Shown here in pieces: positions 1 to 9,224 of a stretch of 64,000 nucleotides of DNA (position 1 is the stretch's first letter; the number at the start of each line of letters is the position of its first letter). The notes under the pieces are model-generated. The model was not told the origin of the DNA. It saw only the letters and a program-made list of their open reading frames with translations, and did no database searches. The DNA comes from Hyphomicrobiales bacterium. GTDB taxonomy: Bacteria; Pseudomonadota; Alphaproteobacteria; Rhizobiales; Rhizobiaceae. The translations under genes were made by a program, and so were the position numbers. The stretch covers positions 228,804-292,803 of the forward strand of contig UCJD01000020.1 of assembly GCA_900472605.1 (NCBI GenBank). Direction: 5' to 3'.

Positions 1-303
1 CGCGGCGCCGATGGCGCCATGACCGGCTTTGCCTATCCGGAGATGATGGTCGACGTCTGCCGCCTGAGCCGTCAAGGAAAGCATGAAGAGGCGCACGACC
101 TGTTCGACGCCTATCTGCCGTTGATGCGATACGAGCAGCAGCCGGGCCTCGGACTTGCAGTGCGCAAATACGTGCTTGCCAGACGTGGCGCGATCGCCAG
201 CGCCGCCCAGCGCCGCCCCGGCGCAGCATTGAATGCGGCGGCCGTCGCCGAAGTCGAGCGGCTGATTGCCCGCCAGGAACGCAAACTAGGAGTTTCGAAA
301 TAA
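1..303 (+). CDS. Dihydrodipicolinate synthase/DapA-family aldolase, C-terminal part
   Basis: The reading frame is open from the first base of the window, so the gene begins upstream and only about 100 C-terminal codons are present. The segment GADGAMTGFAYPEMM followed by helices rich in Ala, Arg and Leu matches the end of class I aldolases of the DapA/KDG-aldolase family, which cleave or form 2-keto acids through a Schiff base. The catalytic Lys and Tyr would lie upstream, so the substrate cannot be judged. Its TAA overlaps the ATG of the next gene by one base, which suggests translational coupling. Confidence 0.75.
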   Translation, partial: RGADGAMTGFAYPEMMVDVCRLSRQGKHEEAHDLFDAYLPLMRYEQQPGLGLAVRKYVLARRGAIASAAQRRPGAALNAAAVAEVERLIARQERKLGVSK

Positions 304-1061
304 TGGATCTGCAGATTTCGGGCAAGAAAGCCCTCGTCATCGGTGCCAGCCGTGGTCTCGGCGCGGCGATCGCCGCCGGCCTCGCCGCCGAAGGCGTCAA
401 GGTCTTCGCCGCCGCCCGTAGCATCGACAAGATCATCGCGACCGACAACATTATCCCCGTCGCCGTTGACCTCTCCGACGCGAACTCTGTTACCGCGCTG
501 ATCGCCAAGCTCAACGAACAGGGTGGCGTCGATATCGTCGTCAACAACTCCGGTGGACCGAAGGCCGGTCCGGCGCTCGGCCAGTCCACCGAGAGCTGGC
601 TTGCCGCCTTCCAGTCAATGGCGACGTCGATCTTTTCCATCACCGATGCCATGCTGCCGGGCATGATCGCCCGCAAATGGGGTCGCGTCATCACCATCGG
701 GTCGTCCGGCGTCGTCCAGCCGATCGCCAACCTCGCGCTCTCCAATGGCGTGCGCGCAGCGATCGCCGGCTGGTCGAAAACGCTGGCGTCCGAAGTCGCC
801 GGCCACGGCGTCACCGTCAACATGATCCTGCCCGGCCGCATCGCCACCGACCGCGTCGCCGAGCTCGACGGCATCAAGGCCGAGAAGACCGGCGCGACGA
901 TCGAAGCCGTACAAGAAGCATCGCGCAACGAAATCCCGGCAGGCCGCTACGGCAAGCCCGAGGAATTTGCGGCCGTCGCCGTATTCCTGGCCAGTTCGCA
1001 GGCCAGCTACGTCACGGGGTCGTCCATCCGCGTCGATGGCGGCATGATCAGAGGACTGTAA
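303..1061 (+). CDS. Atypical short-chain dehydrogenase/reductase (FabG-like), 252 aa
   Basis: This is a Rossmann-fold SDR. It has the N-terminal GASRGLGAAIA cofactor loop (about residues 14-24), VNNSGGPKAG in place of NNAG (about residue 80) and the C-terminal GSSIRVDGGM end typical of FabG-like enzymes. The usual YxxxK active site is not present: the aligned stretch is SNGVR, so Tyr and Lys are replaced by Ser and Arg while the Ser of GSSG remains. Such variants form a recognised FabG-like clade whose reaction is poorly defined. It overlaps the aldolase by one base and lies 3 bp before the aminotransferase gene, so the three are probably one operon. Confidence 0.85.
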   Translation: MDLQISGKKALVIGASRGLGAAIAAGLAAEGVKVFAAARSIDKIIATDNIIPVAVDLSDANSVTALIAKLNEQGGVDIVVNNSGGPKAGPALGQSTESWLAAFQSMATSIFSITDAMLPGMIARKWGRVITIGSSGVVQPIANLALSNGVRAAIAGWSKTLASEVAGHGVTVNMILPGRIATDRVAELDGIKAEKTGATIEAVQEASRNEIPAGRYGKPEEFAAVAVFLASSQASYVTGSSIRVDGGMIRGL

Positions 1062-1064
1062 AGA

Positions 1065-2210
1065 ATGACCGATTTCGATGCCGTGCATGAGCGCCGTGGC
1101 ACCGGGAGCTCGAAGTGGAGCAAGTACCCGGCCGACATCCTCCCGATGTGGGTGGCGGACATGGACTTCCCTGCGGCACCCGAGATCGTCGATGCGATCC
1201 GCAACCGGCTGGAGCACCCGATGCTCGGCTACGGCGTGGCGAGGGACGAGCTGCGGGCCCGGATCGTCGCGGACATGGAGGCGAAATACGGCTGGTCGAT
1301 CACGGCTGATGACATCGTCTTTCTCCCCGGCGTCGAGCCCGGCTTCAACATGGCGCTGAAGGCCATGCTCCAGCCGGGCGACGGGCTTGTCGTGCAGACG
1401 CCTGTTTACCGGCCGATCCTGAACGCGCCGGGGCACTGGAACCTAGTGCGTCACGACGTGGCGCTGCGACCAACCGATCAGGGCCACGTCATGGAGATCG
1501 CGCCTTTGGCGGACGCGATCTCCAGATCGAAGGCGCTGCTGCTCTGCAATCCGCAGAACCCGACCGGCAAGGTCTACACGCGGGACGAGCTCGGGCAGAT
1601 TGCAGCGCTTTGCCGCGACCATGACGCGCTGATTATATCCGACGAGATCCACTGCGACCTCTTGTTCGACGGCCGCCGCCACGTGCCTATCGCCACGCTG
1701 TCGGACGACGCGGCAGGCCGAACCATCACGCTGATGGCGGCCAGCAAGACCTATAACATTGCCGGCCTGAAGACCGCATTTGCGATCATCGAGAACAAAA
1801 CGATCCGCGAACGTTTCACACAGTCGCGGCTGGGGATGGTCGATAGCGTCAATATCCTCGGCCTCGAGGCGACGCTGGCGGCCTATACGCATGCCGACGC
1901 GTGGAAACGCTCGATGCTGGCCTACGTCCAGGCCAACCGCGACTATCTCTCGCAGGAGGTTGCAAGCAGCTTCCCTGCTGTTCGACTGATAAAGGCCGAG
2001 GCCACGTTTCTCGCTTGGCTGGATTGTCGTGAAATGGCGCTGACGCCCGATCCTCAGACATTCTTCCTTGAGCATGGCAAGGTTGGATTCAGCGCTGGAT
2101 CGGAGTTTGGTGCCGAATATGCTGGCTATATCCGCGTCAACTTTGGTTGTCCGCGCTCGCTGTTGAGCGAGGGCCTCGACCGCATGAAGCGTGCTTTGCA
2201 CAAGAAATAG
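1065..2210 (+). CDS. MalY/PatB-family PLP aminotransferase (C-S lyase)
   Basis: The product has 381 residues and the fold type I architecture of MalY/PatB cystathionine beta-lyases. The N-terminal MWVADMDFPAAPEI block, the CNPQNPTGKVY motif (about 161-171), SDEIHCDLL (about 192-200) and the PLP-binding lysine K228 in AASKTYNIAGLK are all present. Family members cleave C-S bonds of cystathionine or related thioethers to give a thiol, pyruvate and ammonia; some act as ordinary aminotransferases. It is the last gene of the small plus-strand operon and converges on cysG. Its true substrate in this operon is unknown. Confidence 0.85.
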   Translation: MTDFDAVHERRGTGSSKWSKYPADILPMWVADMDFPAAPEIVDAIRNRLEHPMLGYGVARDELRARIVADMEAKYGWSITADDIVFLPGVEPGFNMALKAMLQPGDGLVVQTPVYRPILNAPGHWNLVRHDVALRPTDQGHVMEIAPLADAISRSKALLLCNPQNPTGKVYTRDELGQIAALCRDHDALIISDEIHCDLLFDGRRHVPIATLSDDAAGRTITLMAASKTYNIAGLKTAFAIIENKTIRERFTQSRLGMVDSVNILGLEATLAAYTHADAWKRSMLAYVQANRDYLSQEVASSFPAVRLIKAEATFLAWLDCREMALTPDPQTFFLEHGKVGFSAGSEFGAEYAGYIRVNFGCPRSLLSEGLDRMKRALHKK

Positions 2211-2237
2211 GTCGACGCCGAAAAGACTATCGTCTGT

Positions 2238-2274
2238 CCTACAGGCCTCCGCGCGAATGCGGCTGAACCTGTAG
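2238..2274. terminator. Stem-loop between convergent genes, possible bidirectional terminator
   Basis: CCTACAGG (2238-2245) pairs with CCTGTAGG (2267-2274 region), enclosing a second stem CCGC/GCGG. It lies between the ends of the MalY-like gene and cysG, where transcripts converge. There is no T-run on either side, so intrinsic termination is uncertain. Confidence 0.4.
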
Positions 2275-2308
2275 GCCTGTCAATCGTGGCCCGTCGCGGG
2301 GGCTCGGC

Positions 2309-3787
2309 TCAGACTGCGTTGGCGAACTCCTGGGCTTCTTCGCTTGCAACCGAGCGCGAGGAAAACACCGAGCCGACCGCAATCAGAACAGGATTGGCAT
2401 AACCCGTCTCGGAGACCGCCTCGGCGAGGCCGGAAAGTGACCCGCGCCAACTGACCTGCGTGGGACGGCTGACATCGCTCATCACCACGGCTGGCGTGGA
2501 GGAAGACAGCCCCTCCCCGATCAAGCGTTCGGCGAGCAGACCCGCCGTTCGGCCAGCCATATAGAATACGGTCGTCGTGCGGGTATCGGCCACGGCTGCC
2601 CAATCGACATCGTTCGGCAGCCCCCCGTGTCTGGAATGACCGGTAACAAAGCGGACAGATTGCGCATGATCGCGGTGCGTCAGCGATATCCCCAAGCACG
2701 AGGCCATGGCGCTCGCTGCCGTGATCCCGGGAACCACGTCCACCGGAATATTCTCGCGATCGAGATGTGCGATCTCTTCGCCGGCGCGGCCGAAGATCAT
2801 CGGATCGCCGGATTTAAGCCGAACGACGCGCTTGCCTGCCTTGGCGAGCTTCACCATCATGGCGTTGATGTCCTCCTGGCGGCAGCTCGCGCGTCCACCG
2901 CGCTTGCCGACCAGCATGCGCTTGGCCTCGCGACGGGCGAGTTCCAGTACCTCTGACGAAACAAGGTCGTCGAAAAGGATTACATCGGCGGCCTGCAGGG
3001 CGCGGACGGCCTTCAACGTCAGAAGCTCGGCATCACCGGGGCCAGCGCCGACCAGTGTCACCCGGCCGCGCGAGGAGTGGGCGGGCGCTTTGCGAAGCCT
3101 GGCGGCCTCCTCAAGAAGCAGCCCGCCAACGCCCTCCTCCGGCGTATCCGAACTTGAAAAGGCGCGATCGACGAATGTCTCCCAGAAAGCGCGGCGGAGC
3201 GGGCCGGGCGCCAGCCGTTCATTGACCCGGTCGCGCAATGCCTGAGCCAGTTCGGCCCAGCCCTTCAATGCCCGAGGCAGCAGTGTCTCGATCCGTCGCC
3301 GGATCGCTTGGGCCAAGATCGGGGCGGCACCATCCGTCGAAATTGAGACGACAACTGGTGAGCGGTTGACGATCGAGCCGAACTGGAACTGACAGAAGGC
3401 GGGTTTGTCTATGACGTTAACCGGCACACCGGCGACGCGGGCGGCGTCGACGAAGGCTTTCGCCTCGTCTTCTTCCTCGCAGTCGGCGATGGCGATGGCC
3501 GCGCCGGTGAAGATGGTTTCATTCCATTCGTGGCAGTGATGGACGAAACCGCCCTGAGAGTGCTCGGCGCCGCGCAGGATCAGTCTCTCGAAGGTGTCGG
3601 AAAGCGCGTTGGCATAGACATGAACTTGCGCGCCGCAGGCAGCAAGAAGCTCGGCCTTCCAAGCGGCAGCGTCGGAGCCGCCAGCAACGATCACGCGCTT
3701 GCCTTCAAGCGCCCAGAACACCGGTAGCTTGGCAAGCGGTTCCATGCGGGCGGGTGCTTCATTCCGCGGCGGCTGCAAGACATCCAT
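2309..3787 (-). CDS. cysG: Siroheme synthase (uroporphyrinogen-III methyltransferase / precorrin-2 dehydrogenase / ferrochelatase)
   Basis: The product has 492 residues from the ATG at 3787. The N-terminal half (ALEGKRVIVAGGSDAAAWKAELL) is the NAD-binding precorrin-2 dehydrogenase/sirohydrochlorin ferrochelatase domain. The C-terminal half (VTLVGAGPGDAELLTLKAVRAL, then VVRLKSGDPMIFGRAGEE and VVPGITAASAMAS) is the SAM-dependent uroporphyrinogen-III methyltransferase. It makes siroheme for NirB. The start at 3787 lies 29 bp inside nasA and has AAGGGGA about 9 bp upstream; an alternative ATG at 3745 would avoid the overlap but lacks a good ribosome site. It is the last gene of the nitrate operon. 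Confidence 0.9.
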   Translation of the reverse strand: MDVLQPPRNEAPARMEPLAKLPVFWALEGKRVIVAGGSDAAAWKAELLAACGAQVHVYANALSDTFERLILRGAEHSQGGFVHHCHEWNETIFTGAAIAIADCEEEDEAKAFVDAARVAGVPVNVIDKPAFCQFQFGSIVNRSPVVVSISTDGAAPILAQAIRRRIETLLPRALKGWAELAQALRDRVNERLAPGPLRRAFWETFVDRAFSSSDTPEEGVGGLLLEEAARLRKAPAHSSRGRVTLVGAGPGDAELLTLKAVRALQAADVILFDDLVSSEVLELARREAKRMLVGKRGGRASCRQEDINAMMVKLAKAGKRVVRLKSGDPMIFGRAGEEIAHLDRENIPVDVVPGITAASAMASCLGISLTHRDHAQSVRFVTGHSRHGGLPNDVDWAAVADTRTTTVFYMAGRTAGLLAERLIGEGLSSSTPAVVMSDVSRPTQVSWRGSLSGLAEAVSETGYANPVLIAVGSVFSSRSVASEEAQEFANAV

Positions 3788-6419
3788 CGATGATCCCCTT
3801 GATCTCGGCGCGGCAGGAGCCGCAGTTGGTTCCGGCATTGAGTTCCTTGCCGACGGCTTCGACGCTGTGGCAGCCGCCGCGTACGGCGGCGACGATCTGG
3901 TTGACGCCGACGCCGAAGCAGGAGCAGACGGTGGCACCCGGATCGGGCTTGTCTGCGCCCGGGCGACCGGCGACGAGCGCAAAGCGCTTGCGCAGATCGC
4001 TGTGCTCGGTGGTGAGCTGCGCGATCGCCCAGTTGCGAGCAACGGCCACCGGCTCGCGGGCCAGGAACAGCGCTGCGAGTAGTCGCTTGCCATCGAAAAA
4101 GGCGAGCCTCAGATCGCCGGATTGCTGGTCGGCGTAGCCGAGCGGCTCGACGCTCTCGGCAATGGAGAAGGTACAGCGGCACCACGTGCACCAGTCATCG
4201 ACCGCCTGGTCGAAGGCGAGTTCCACTCGCCACCCGCCTTCGGCCTTCGCCAGCGCCCAATAGGCCGCGTCGAGGTGATCTGGCTTGGCTGCGGAAACGG
4301 CAAAGCCGTAAAGCGCCGCCTCGAAGCGTCGAGCAGCAACCGCAACATTCTTCGATGCCGGCTGGCCCGAGATCGCGTCGGTCAACGGTGGAACGACGGC
4401 GTCGATGCGCGCCTTCGCGGCGAACTGATCGTTCCAGTGCATCGGCACGAAAATGCTGCCGCGCGCCTGCCGATCGGTGATCAGAGCGCGAACCACGGCC
4501 TTGCCATGCGGGCTTTCGATTTCGACGAGGCCGGCATTGCCGACGCCGATCTCGATCGCGTCGCGCGGATGAAGCTCTGCGAAGGGCTCGGCGATGTGCG
4601 AGGAGAGGCGTGCGCTTTTCCCCGTGCGCGTCATCGTGTGCCATTGGTCGCGGATGCGGCCGGTGTTCAGCGTGAAGGGATAGGCGGCGTTGGTGCGATC
4701 CGCGGCGACCGGTTCGACCGCGATGAAGCGTGCCTTGCCATCGGCGTGGTAGAAGCCGCCCTTGGCGAAGAAGCGGGTCTCGGTCGCGTTGTGGCCTGCG
4801 GGCTGGGGCCACTGGAAAGGAGGGAGGTCGTCGTACGACTGATGGTTCATGCCGACGTAGGCACCGATATCAAAATCGCGACGGCCGTTGTTTTCGAAGG
4901 CGGACAGCGCGGCGTGTTCATCGAAGATTTCGGCATTGGAGCTGAAGTGGAAGGCTTGCCCAAAATCCATGCGGCGTGCCACTTCGGCAAGCTGCCACCA
5001 GTCGGCGCGGGCCTCTCCCGGTGCATCGAGAAAAGGGCGCTGGCGGGAGATGCGACGCTCTGAGTTGGTGACGGTGCCGCTCTTTTCGCCCCAGCCGAGC
5101 GAGGGCAGCAGGACGTGGGCGTGGCGGACGGTGTCTGTGCTTTTCAGAACGTCGGAGACGACGACGAAGGGACAGGCCTTGATGGCGGCCTCGACGGCGT
5201 CGGCGTCAGGCATGGAAACAACCGGGTTGGTCGCCATGATCCAGAGCGCCTTGATGCGGCCGTCGGCGACAGCCCTGAACATGTCGACCGCTTTCAGCCC
5301 CGGCTTTTGCGCAATGGCCGGCGCCTTCCAGAAGCGCTGGACACGGTCGCGGTCCTCGGCATTTTCGATGGCCATGTGTGCGGCAAGCATGTTGGCAAGC
5401 CCGCCGACTTCACGCCCGCCCATGGCATTCGGCTGCCCGGTGAGCGAGAAAGGCCCCATACCCGGCCGGCCAATGCGGCCAGTGGCGAGATGACAGTTGA
5501 TGATGGCATTGACCTTGTCGGTGCCGGATGACGACTGGTTGACGCCTTGGCTGTAACAGGTCACGACCTTCTCTGTCGTTGCAAAGAGGCGGTAGAATTC
5601 GCGAAGCTGCATGGTCGGCAGGCCGGTCATGTCGAGCACCTCGTTGAACGAGAAGCCTGTCGCAGCCGCAAAGGCCTCCGCAAAGCCGTTGGTATGTTCG
5701 GCGATGTAATTCTGATCGATGGAGTTGCTTGCGATCAGGTGTTCGAAAAGGCCGACGAAAAGCGCAACGTCGCTGTCGGGACGGATGGCGAGATGCAGGT
5801 CGGCGATATCTGATGTCATCGTCCGGCGCGGGTCGATGACGACGACCTTCATACCGGGGCGCGCGGCCTTGGCGGCCGCCAGCCGCTGATAGATGACCGG
5901 GTGACACCAGGCGAGGTTCGAGCCGGTGAGGATCACAAGATCGGCAAGCTCGATATCCTCATAGGTGCCCGGCACGGTGTCAGAACCGAAGGCGCGGCGG
6001 TGGCCGGCGACGGAGGACGACATGCACAGCCGCGAATTGGTGTCGATATTGGCCGAGCCGATGAAGCCCTTCATCAGCTTGTTGGCGATATAATAGTCCT
6101 CGGTCAGCAGCTGGCCTGAGACATAGAAGGCAACGGAATCGGGACCGTGCTCGTTGATGGCGTCCGAAAACCGTTGCGCGACGAGGTCAAGCGCCTGTCC
6201 CCATTCCGCCCGCTCACCCGAAACTTCCGGGTAGAGGATGCGTCCATCGAGGTCGACGGTTTCGCCGAGCGCCGAACCCTTGGAGCACAGCCGCCCGAAG
6301 TTCGAGGGGTGGTCCGGGTCGCCCTTGACGGACACCTTGCCGTCTTCCGCGACCTTGGCGATGACGCCGCAGCCGACACCGCAGTAGGGACAGGTTGTCT
6401 TGACCTCTTTCTCCATCAT
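3759..6419 (-). CDS. nasA: Assimilatory nitrate reductase catalytic subunit
   Basis: This 886-residue cytoplasmic molybdenum enzyme reduces nitrate to nitrite. The N-terminus carries the 4Fe-4S motif CPYCGVGCG, then CSKGSALGE. The long molybdopterin oxidoreductase core includes NSRLCMSSSVAGHRRAFG and TGQPNAMGGREVGGLANML. A molydopterin dinucleotide-binding domain follows (TLNTGRIRDQWHTMTRTGKSA). The last 60 or so residues form a BFD-like 2Fe-2S domain (CSCFGVGVNQI...GTNCGSCRAEI), typical of the bacterial NasA/NarB group that takes electrons from NADH through a partner. The ATG overlaps the nirD stop by 4 bp. Confidence 0.95.
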   Translation of the reverse strand: MMEKEVKTTCPYCGVGCGVIAKVAEDGKVSVKGDPDHPSNFGRLCSKGSALGETVDLDGRILYPEVSGERAEWGQALDLVAQRFSDAINEHGPDSVAFYVSGQLLTEDYYIANKLMKGFIGSANIDTNSRLCMSSSVAGHRRAFGSDTVPGTYEDIELADLVILTGSNLAWCHPVIYQRLAAAKAARPGMKVVVIDPRRTMTSDIADLHLAIRPDSDVALFVGLFEHLIASNSIDQNYIAEHTNGFAEAFAAATGFSFNEVLDMTGLPTMQLREFYRLFATTEKVVTCYSQGVNQSSSGTDKVNAIINCHLATGRIGRPGMGPFSLTGQPNAMGGREVGGLANMLAAHMAIENAEDRDRVQRFWKAPAIAQKPGLKAVDMFRAVADGRIKALWIMATNPVVSMPDADAVEAAIKACPFVVVSDVLKSTDTVRHAHVLLPSLGWGEKSGTVTNSERRISRQRPFLDAPGEARADWWQLAEVARRMDFGQAFHFSSNAEIFDEHAALSAFENNGRRDFDIGAYVGMNHQSYDDLPPFQWPQPAGHNATETRFFAKGGFYHADGKARFIAVEPVAADRTNAAYPFTLNTGRIRDQWHTMTRTGKSARLSSHIAEPFAELHPRDAIEIGVGNAGLVEIESPHGKAVVRALITDRQARGSIFVPMHWNDQFAAKARIDAVVPPLTDAISGQPASKNVAVAARRFEAALYGFAVSAAKPDHLDAAYWALAKAEGGWRVELAFDQAVDDWCTWCRCTFSIAESVEPLGYADQQSGDLRLAFFDGKRLLAALFLAREPVAVARNWAIAQLTTEHSDLRKRFALVAGRPGADKPDPGATVCSCFGVGVNQIVAAVRGGCHSVEAVGKELNAGTNCGSCRAEIKGIIDGCLAAAAE

Positions 6420-6745
6420 TCGGCCGCCATCATCAAGCTTTCGACCGCGATGTAGAGGGCGCCGTCATCGTTGCGGACAGGAATGGTCCGCACTTCGCCC
6501 TCATCGGCGCCGAGCGCCTTGCCGGTTTCGAGCGAGATCACCCAGTTGTGCAGCGGGCAGGTGACGGCCTTGGCATGGACGATGCCCTGGGAGAGCGGCC
6601 CGCCCTTGTGCGGGCAGTGGTCCTCGATGGCGAAGACCTCGTTTTCGGCCGTGCGGAAGACGGCGATCTTGCCCTGGGGGGTCTTCACGCAGCGGGCGCC
6701 GCGGAGCGGAATGTCGGAGATGTCACCGATTGAAATCCAGTTCAT
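6416..6745 (-). CDS. nirD: Nitrite reductase (NADH) small subunit, Rieske-type
   Basis: The product is 109 residues with a Rieske-like fold. CPHKGG (about 43-48) and CPLHNW (about 63-68) hold the Cys and His residues, so a 2Fe-2S site is plausible. NirD partners NirB in assimilatory nitrite reduction. I place the start at 6745: the sequence TAAGGAG, overlapping the nirB stop, lies 6 bp before this ATG but directly abuts the in-frame ATG at 6751, which would leave no spacer. The stop overlaps nasA by 4 bp. Confidence 0.9.
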   Translation of the reverse strand: MNWISIGDISDIPLRGARCVKTPQGKIAVFRTAENEVFAIEDHCPHKGGPLSQGIVHAKAVTCPLHNWVISLETGKALGADEGEVRTIPVRNDDGALYIAVESLMMAAE

Positions 6746-6755
6746 GTCCATCTCC

Positions 6756-9206
6756 TTACTCAGCGGCCTCGGGGTAACCGATGGTCGCCATCGGCTTGAA
6801 TTCATGCTTGTCCTTGCCGGAGACGCGCTCCGACCAGGGATCGACCTGGGCGAATTTCTGGGAGAAGACGAAGCGATCGTAGTAAGCCTCGCGCTTGTCG
6901 GCGTCTTCAATGATCTGGCGGCGTATTTCCTCCAGGCCGATGCGCTTTGCCCACTTGTAGATGCGCTCAAGATAACGCGCCTGCTCGCGGTACATCTGCG
7001 TCAGCGCCACGATATGCTCCAGCGCCTCGTCCTCGGTCCTGACAAGGCCGAGAACCTCCGTGCCCTTGATGTCGAGGCCGGCAGCACCTGCGAAGTGGAT
7101 CTCGAAACCTGAGTCCACGCAGATCACGCCGATGTCCTTGCAGGTCGCCTCAGCGCAATTGCGCGGGCAGCCGGACACCGCCAACTTCAGCTTTGCCGGT
7201 GTCCAGGAGCCCCACATGAACTTCTCGATGCGGATGCCGAGGCCGGTGGAGTCCTGCGTGCCGAAGCGACACCAGTCGGAGCCGACGCAGGTCTTCACCG
7301 TGCGCAGGCCCTTGGCGTAGGCTTGGCCGGAAACGAAGCCGGCCTTGCCAAGATCGGCCCAGACGGCCGGGAGGTCTTCCTTCTCGATGCCGAGCAGGTC
7401 GATGCGCTGGCCGCCCGTCACCTTCACCATCGGGATTTCGAACTTGTCGACGACGTCGGCGATGGCGCGCAGTTCGCTTGAATTCGTCACGCCGCCCCAC
7501 ATGCGCGGAACGACAGAATAGGTGCCGTCCTTCTGGATGTTGGCGTGGACGCGTTCGTTGATATAGCGCGACTGATAGTCGTCGGCGTACTCATCCGGCC
7601 AGTCGCAGACGAGGTAGTAATTGAGAGCCGGACGACACTTGGCGCAACCGCAGGACGTCTTCCATTCGAGTTCCTGCATGACGGCAGGGATCGTCTTCAG
7701 ACCCTGGGCCTTGATGAGGCGGCGGACGTCGTCATGGCCGAGTTCGGTGCAGGTGCACATCGGCGTGACGGCGGCCGGGTTGTAGCCGTCGCCGAGCGTC
7801 AGCGTCATCAGCTTCTCGACGAGGCCGGTGCAGGAGCCGCAGGAGGCGGACGCCTTGGTGTGAGCGCGCACGTCGTCTAGCGACGTCAGGCCCTTGGAGG
7901 TGATCGTCGAGGTGATCTTGCCCTTGCATACGCCGTTGCAGCCACAAATCTCCGCGTCATCCGGCAAGGCTGCAACGGCCGCCATAGGGTCCAGCGGCGA
8001 CCCTCCCTGATAGGCCTGACCGAAGATCAACGTTTCGCGCATCTCCTTGATGTCGGTCTGTTTTTTCTTGAGATCGTTGAACCAGGCGCCGTCGGCGGTT
8101 TCGCCGTAGAGCACGGTGCCGATGATCCTGTTGTCCTTCAGCACGAGGCGCTTGTAGACGCCGGCTGAGGCATCGCGCAGCACGATTTCCTCGCGGTCGT
8201 CGCCATCGGCGAAGTCGCCGAGCGAGAAGAGCTCGATGCCTGTCACCTTGAGCTTGGTCGGCGTGTCGGAATGCACGAAGGCAGCAGATCGGTCGCCCGA
8301 CAGATGCGAGGCGGCGACGCGAGCCATCTCGTAGAGCGGAGCGACAAGGCCGTAGACCATGCCGCCAACCTCGGCGCATTCGCCGAGCGCCATGATGCTA
8401 CCGTCCGAGGTCAGCATGCCGTCATCGACGACGATGCCGCGGTTGACGGCAATGCCGGCCTCCTTGGCGAGCCCGACGCTCGGGCGAATGCCGACCGCCA
8501 TGACCACGAGGGTTGCCGGAATGATGCGGCCGTCGTCGAGCTCGATGCCCTCGACCTTGCCGTTGCCTATGATGGCCTTGGTGTTGGCCTTGGTGATGAC
8601 CTTGATGCCGCGTTCCTCGACGGCCTTTTGAAGCAAGTAGCCTGCGGCCGGATCGAGCTGGCGCTCCATCAGTGTCGGCATCACGTGCAGGACGGTGACG
8701 TCCATGCCGCGTGAGGCAAGGCCGGCGGCGGCTTCAAGGCCGAGCAGGCCGCCACCAATGACGATCGCCTTCTCGCGAGACTGGGCGGCAAGCAGCATCG
8801 CCTGCACGTCGTCAAGATCGCGATAGGTGATGACGCCGGGCAGATCCTTGCCGGGCACGGGAATGATGAAGGGCACGGAGCCGGTGGCGATCACCAGCTT
8901 GTCGTAGCTTTCGGTGACGCCGTGATCCGACGTGACCGTCTTGGCTGCACGGTCGATCTTGATGATCTTGTGGCCCTTGTAGAGGGTGATGCCGTGCTTG
9001 ATGTACCATCCATCGCCGTGGATGATGATCTCTTCGTAGTCCTTCTCGCCGGATAGAACCGGCGAGAGCATGATGCGGTCGTAGTTGACGCGCGGCTCGG
9101 CGTTGAAGATCGTGACCTGATATTGGCCCGATGCCTTTTCGAACAGGTGCTCAAGCATGCGCCCGGGCGCCATGCCGTTGCCGATGATGACAAGCTTCTC
9201 AGTCAT
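6756..9206 (-). CDS. nirB: Nitrite reductase (NADH) large subunit
   Basis: The 816-residue cytoplasmic siroheme enzyme reduces nitrite to ammonium with NADH. Domains in order: an FAD-binding domain starting VIIGNGMAPGRMLEHL, an NAD-binding domain (VIGGGLLGLEAAAGLASRGM), and two BFD-like 2Fe-2S segments (CGCNGVCKGKI...CGSCTG and CTCTELGH...CGCAKC). The nitrite/sulfite reductase half-domains follow, with the siroheme/4Fe-4S ligands CVGSDWCRFG and SGCPRNCAEA. The ATG at 9206 has AGGAG 9 bp upstream; the TTG at 9215 has no spacer from that site and is less likely. The gene sits between the transporter and nirD. Confidence 0.95.
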   Translation of the reverse strand: MTEKLVIIGNGMAPGRMLEHLFEKASGQYQVTIFNAEPRVNYDRIMLSPVLSGEKDYEEIIIHGDGWYIKHGITLYKGHKIIKIDRAAKTVTSDHGVTESYDKLVIATGSVPFIIPVPGKDLPGVITYRDLDDVQAMLLAAQSREKAIVIGGGLLGLEAAAGLASRGMDVTVLHVMPTLMERQLDPAAGYLLQKAVEERGIKVITKANTKAIIGNGKVEGIELDDGRIIPATLVVMAVGIRPSVGLAKEAGIAVNRGIVVDDGMLTSDGSIMALGECAEVGGMVYGLVAPLYEMARVAASHLSGDRSAAFVHSDTPTKLKVTGIELFSLGDFADGDDREEIVLRDASAGVYKRLVLKDNRIIGTVLYGETADGAWFNDLKKKQTDIKEMRETLIFGQAYQGGSPLDPMAAVAALPDDAEICGCNGVCKGKITSTITSKGLTSLDDVRAHTKASASCGSCTGLVEKLMTLTLGDGYNPAAVTPMCTCTELGHDDVRRLIKAQGLKTIPAVMQELEWKTSCGCAKCRPALNYYLVCDWPDEYADDYQSRYINERVHANIQKDGTYSVVPRMWGGVTNSSELRAIADVVDKFEIPMVKVTGGQRIDLLGIEKEDLPAVWADLGKAGFVSGQAYAKGLRTVKTCVGSDWCRFGTQDSTGLGIRIEKFMWGSWTPAKLKLAVSGCPRNCAEATCKDIGVICVDSGFEIHFAGAAGLDIKGTEVLGLVRTEDEALEHIVALTQMYREQARYLERIYKWAKRIGLEEIRRQIIEDADKREAYYDRFVFSQKFAQVDPWSERVSGKDKHEFKPMATIGYPEAAE

Positions 9207-9224
9207 GGTTTTCAACTCCTCGGA

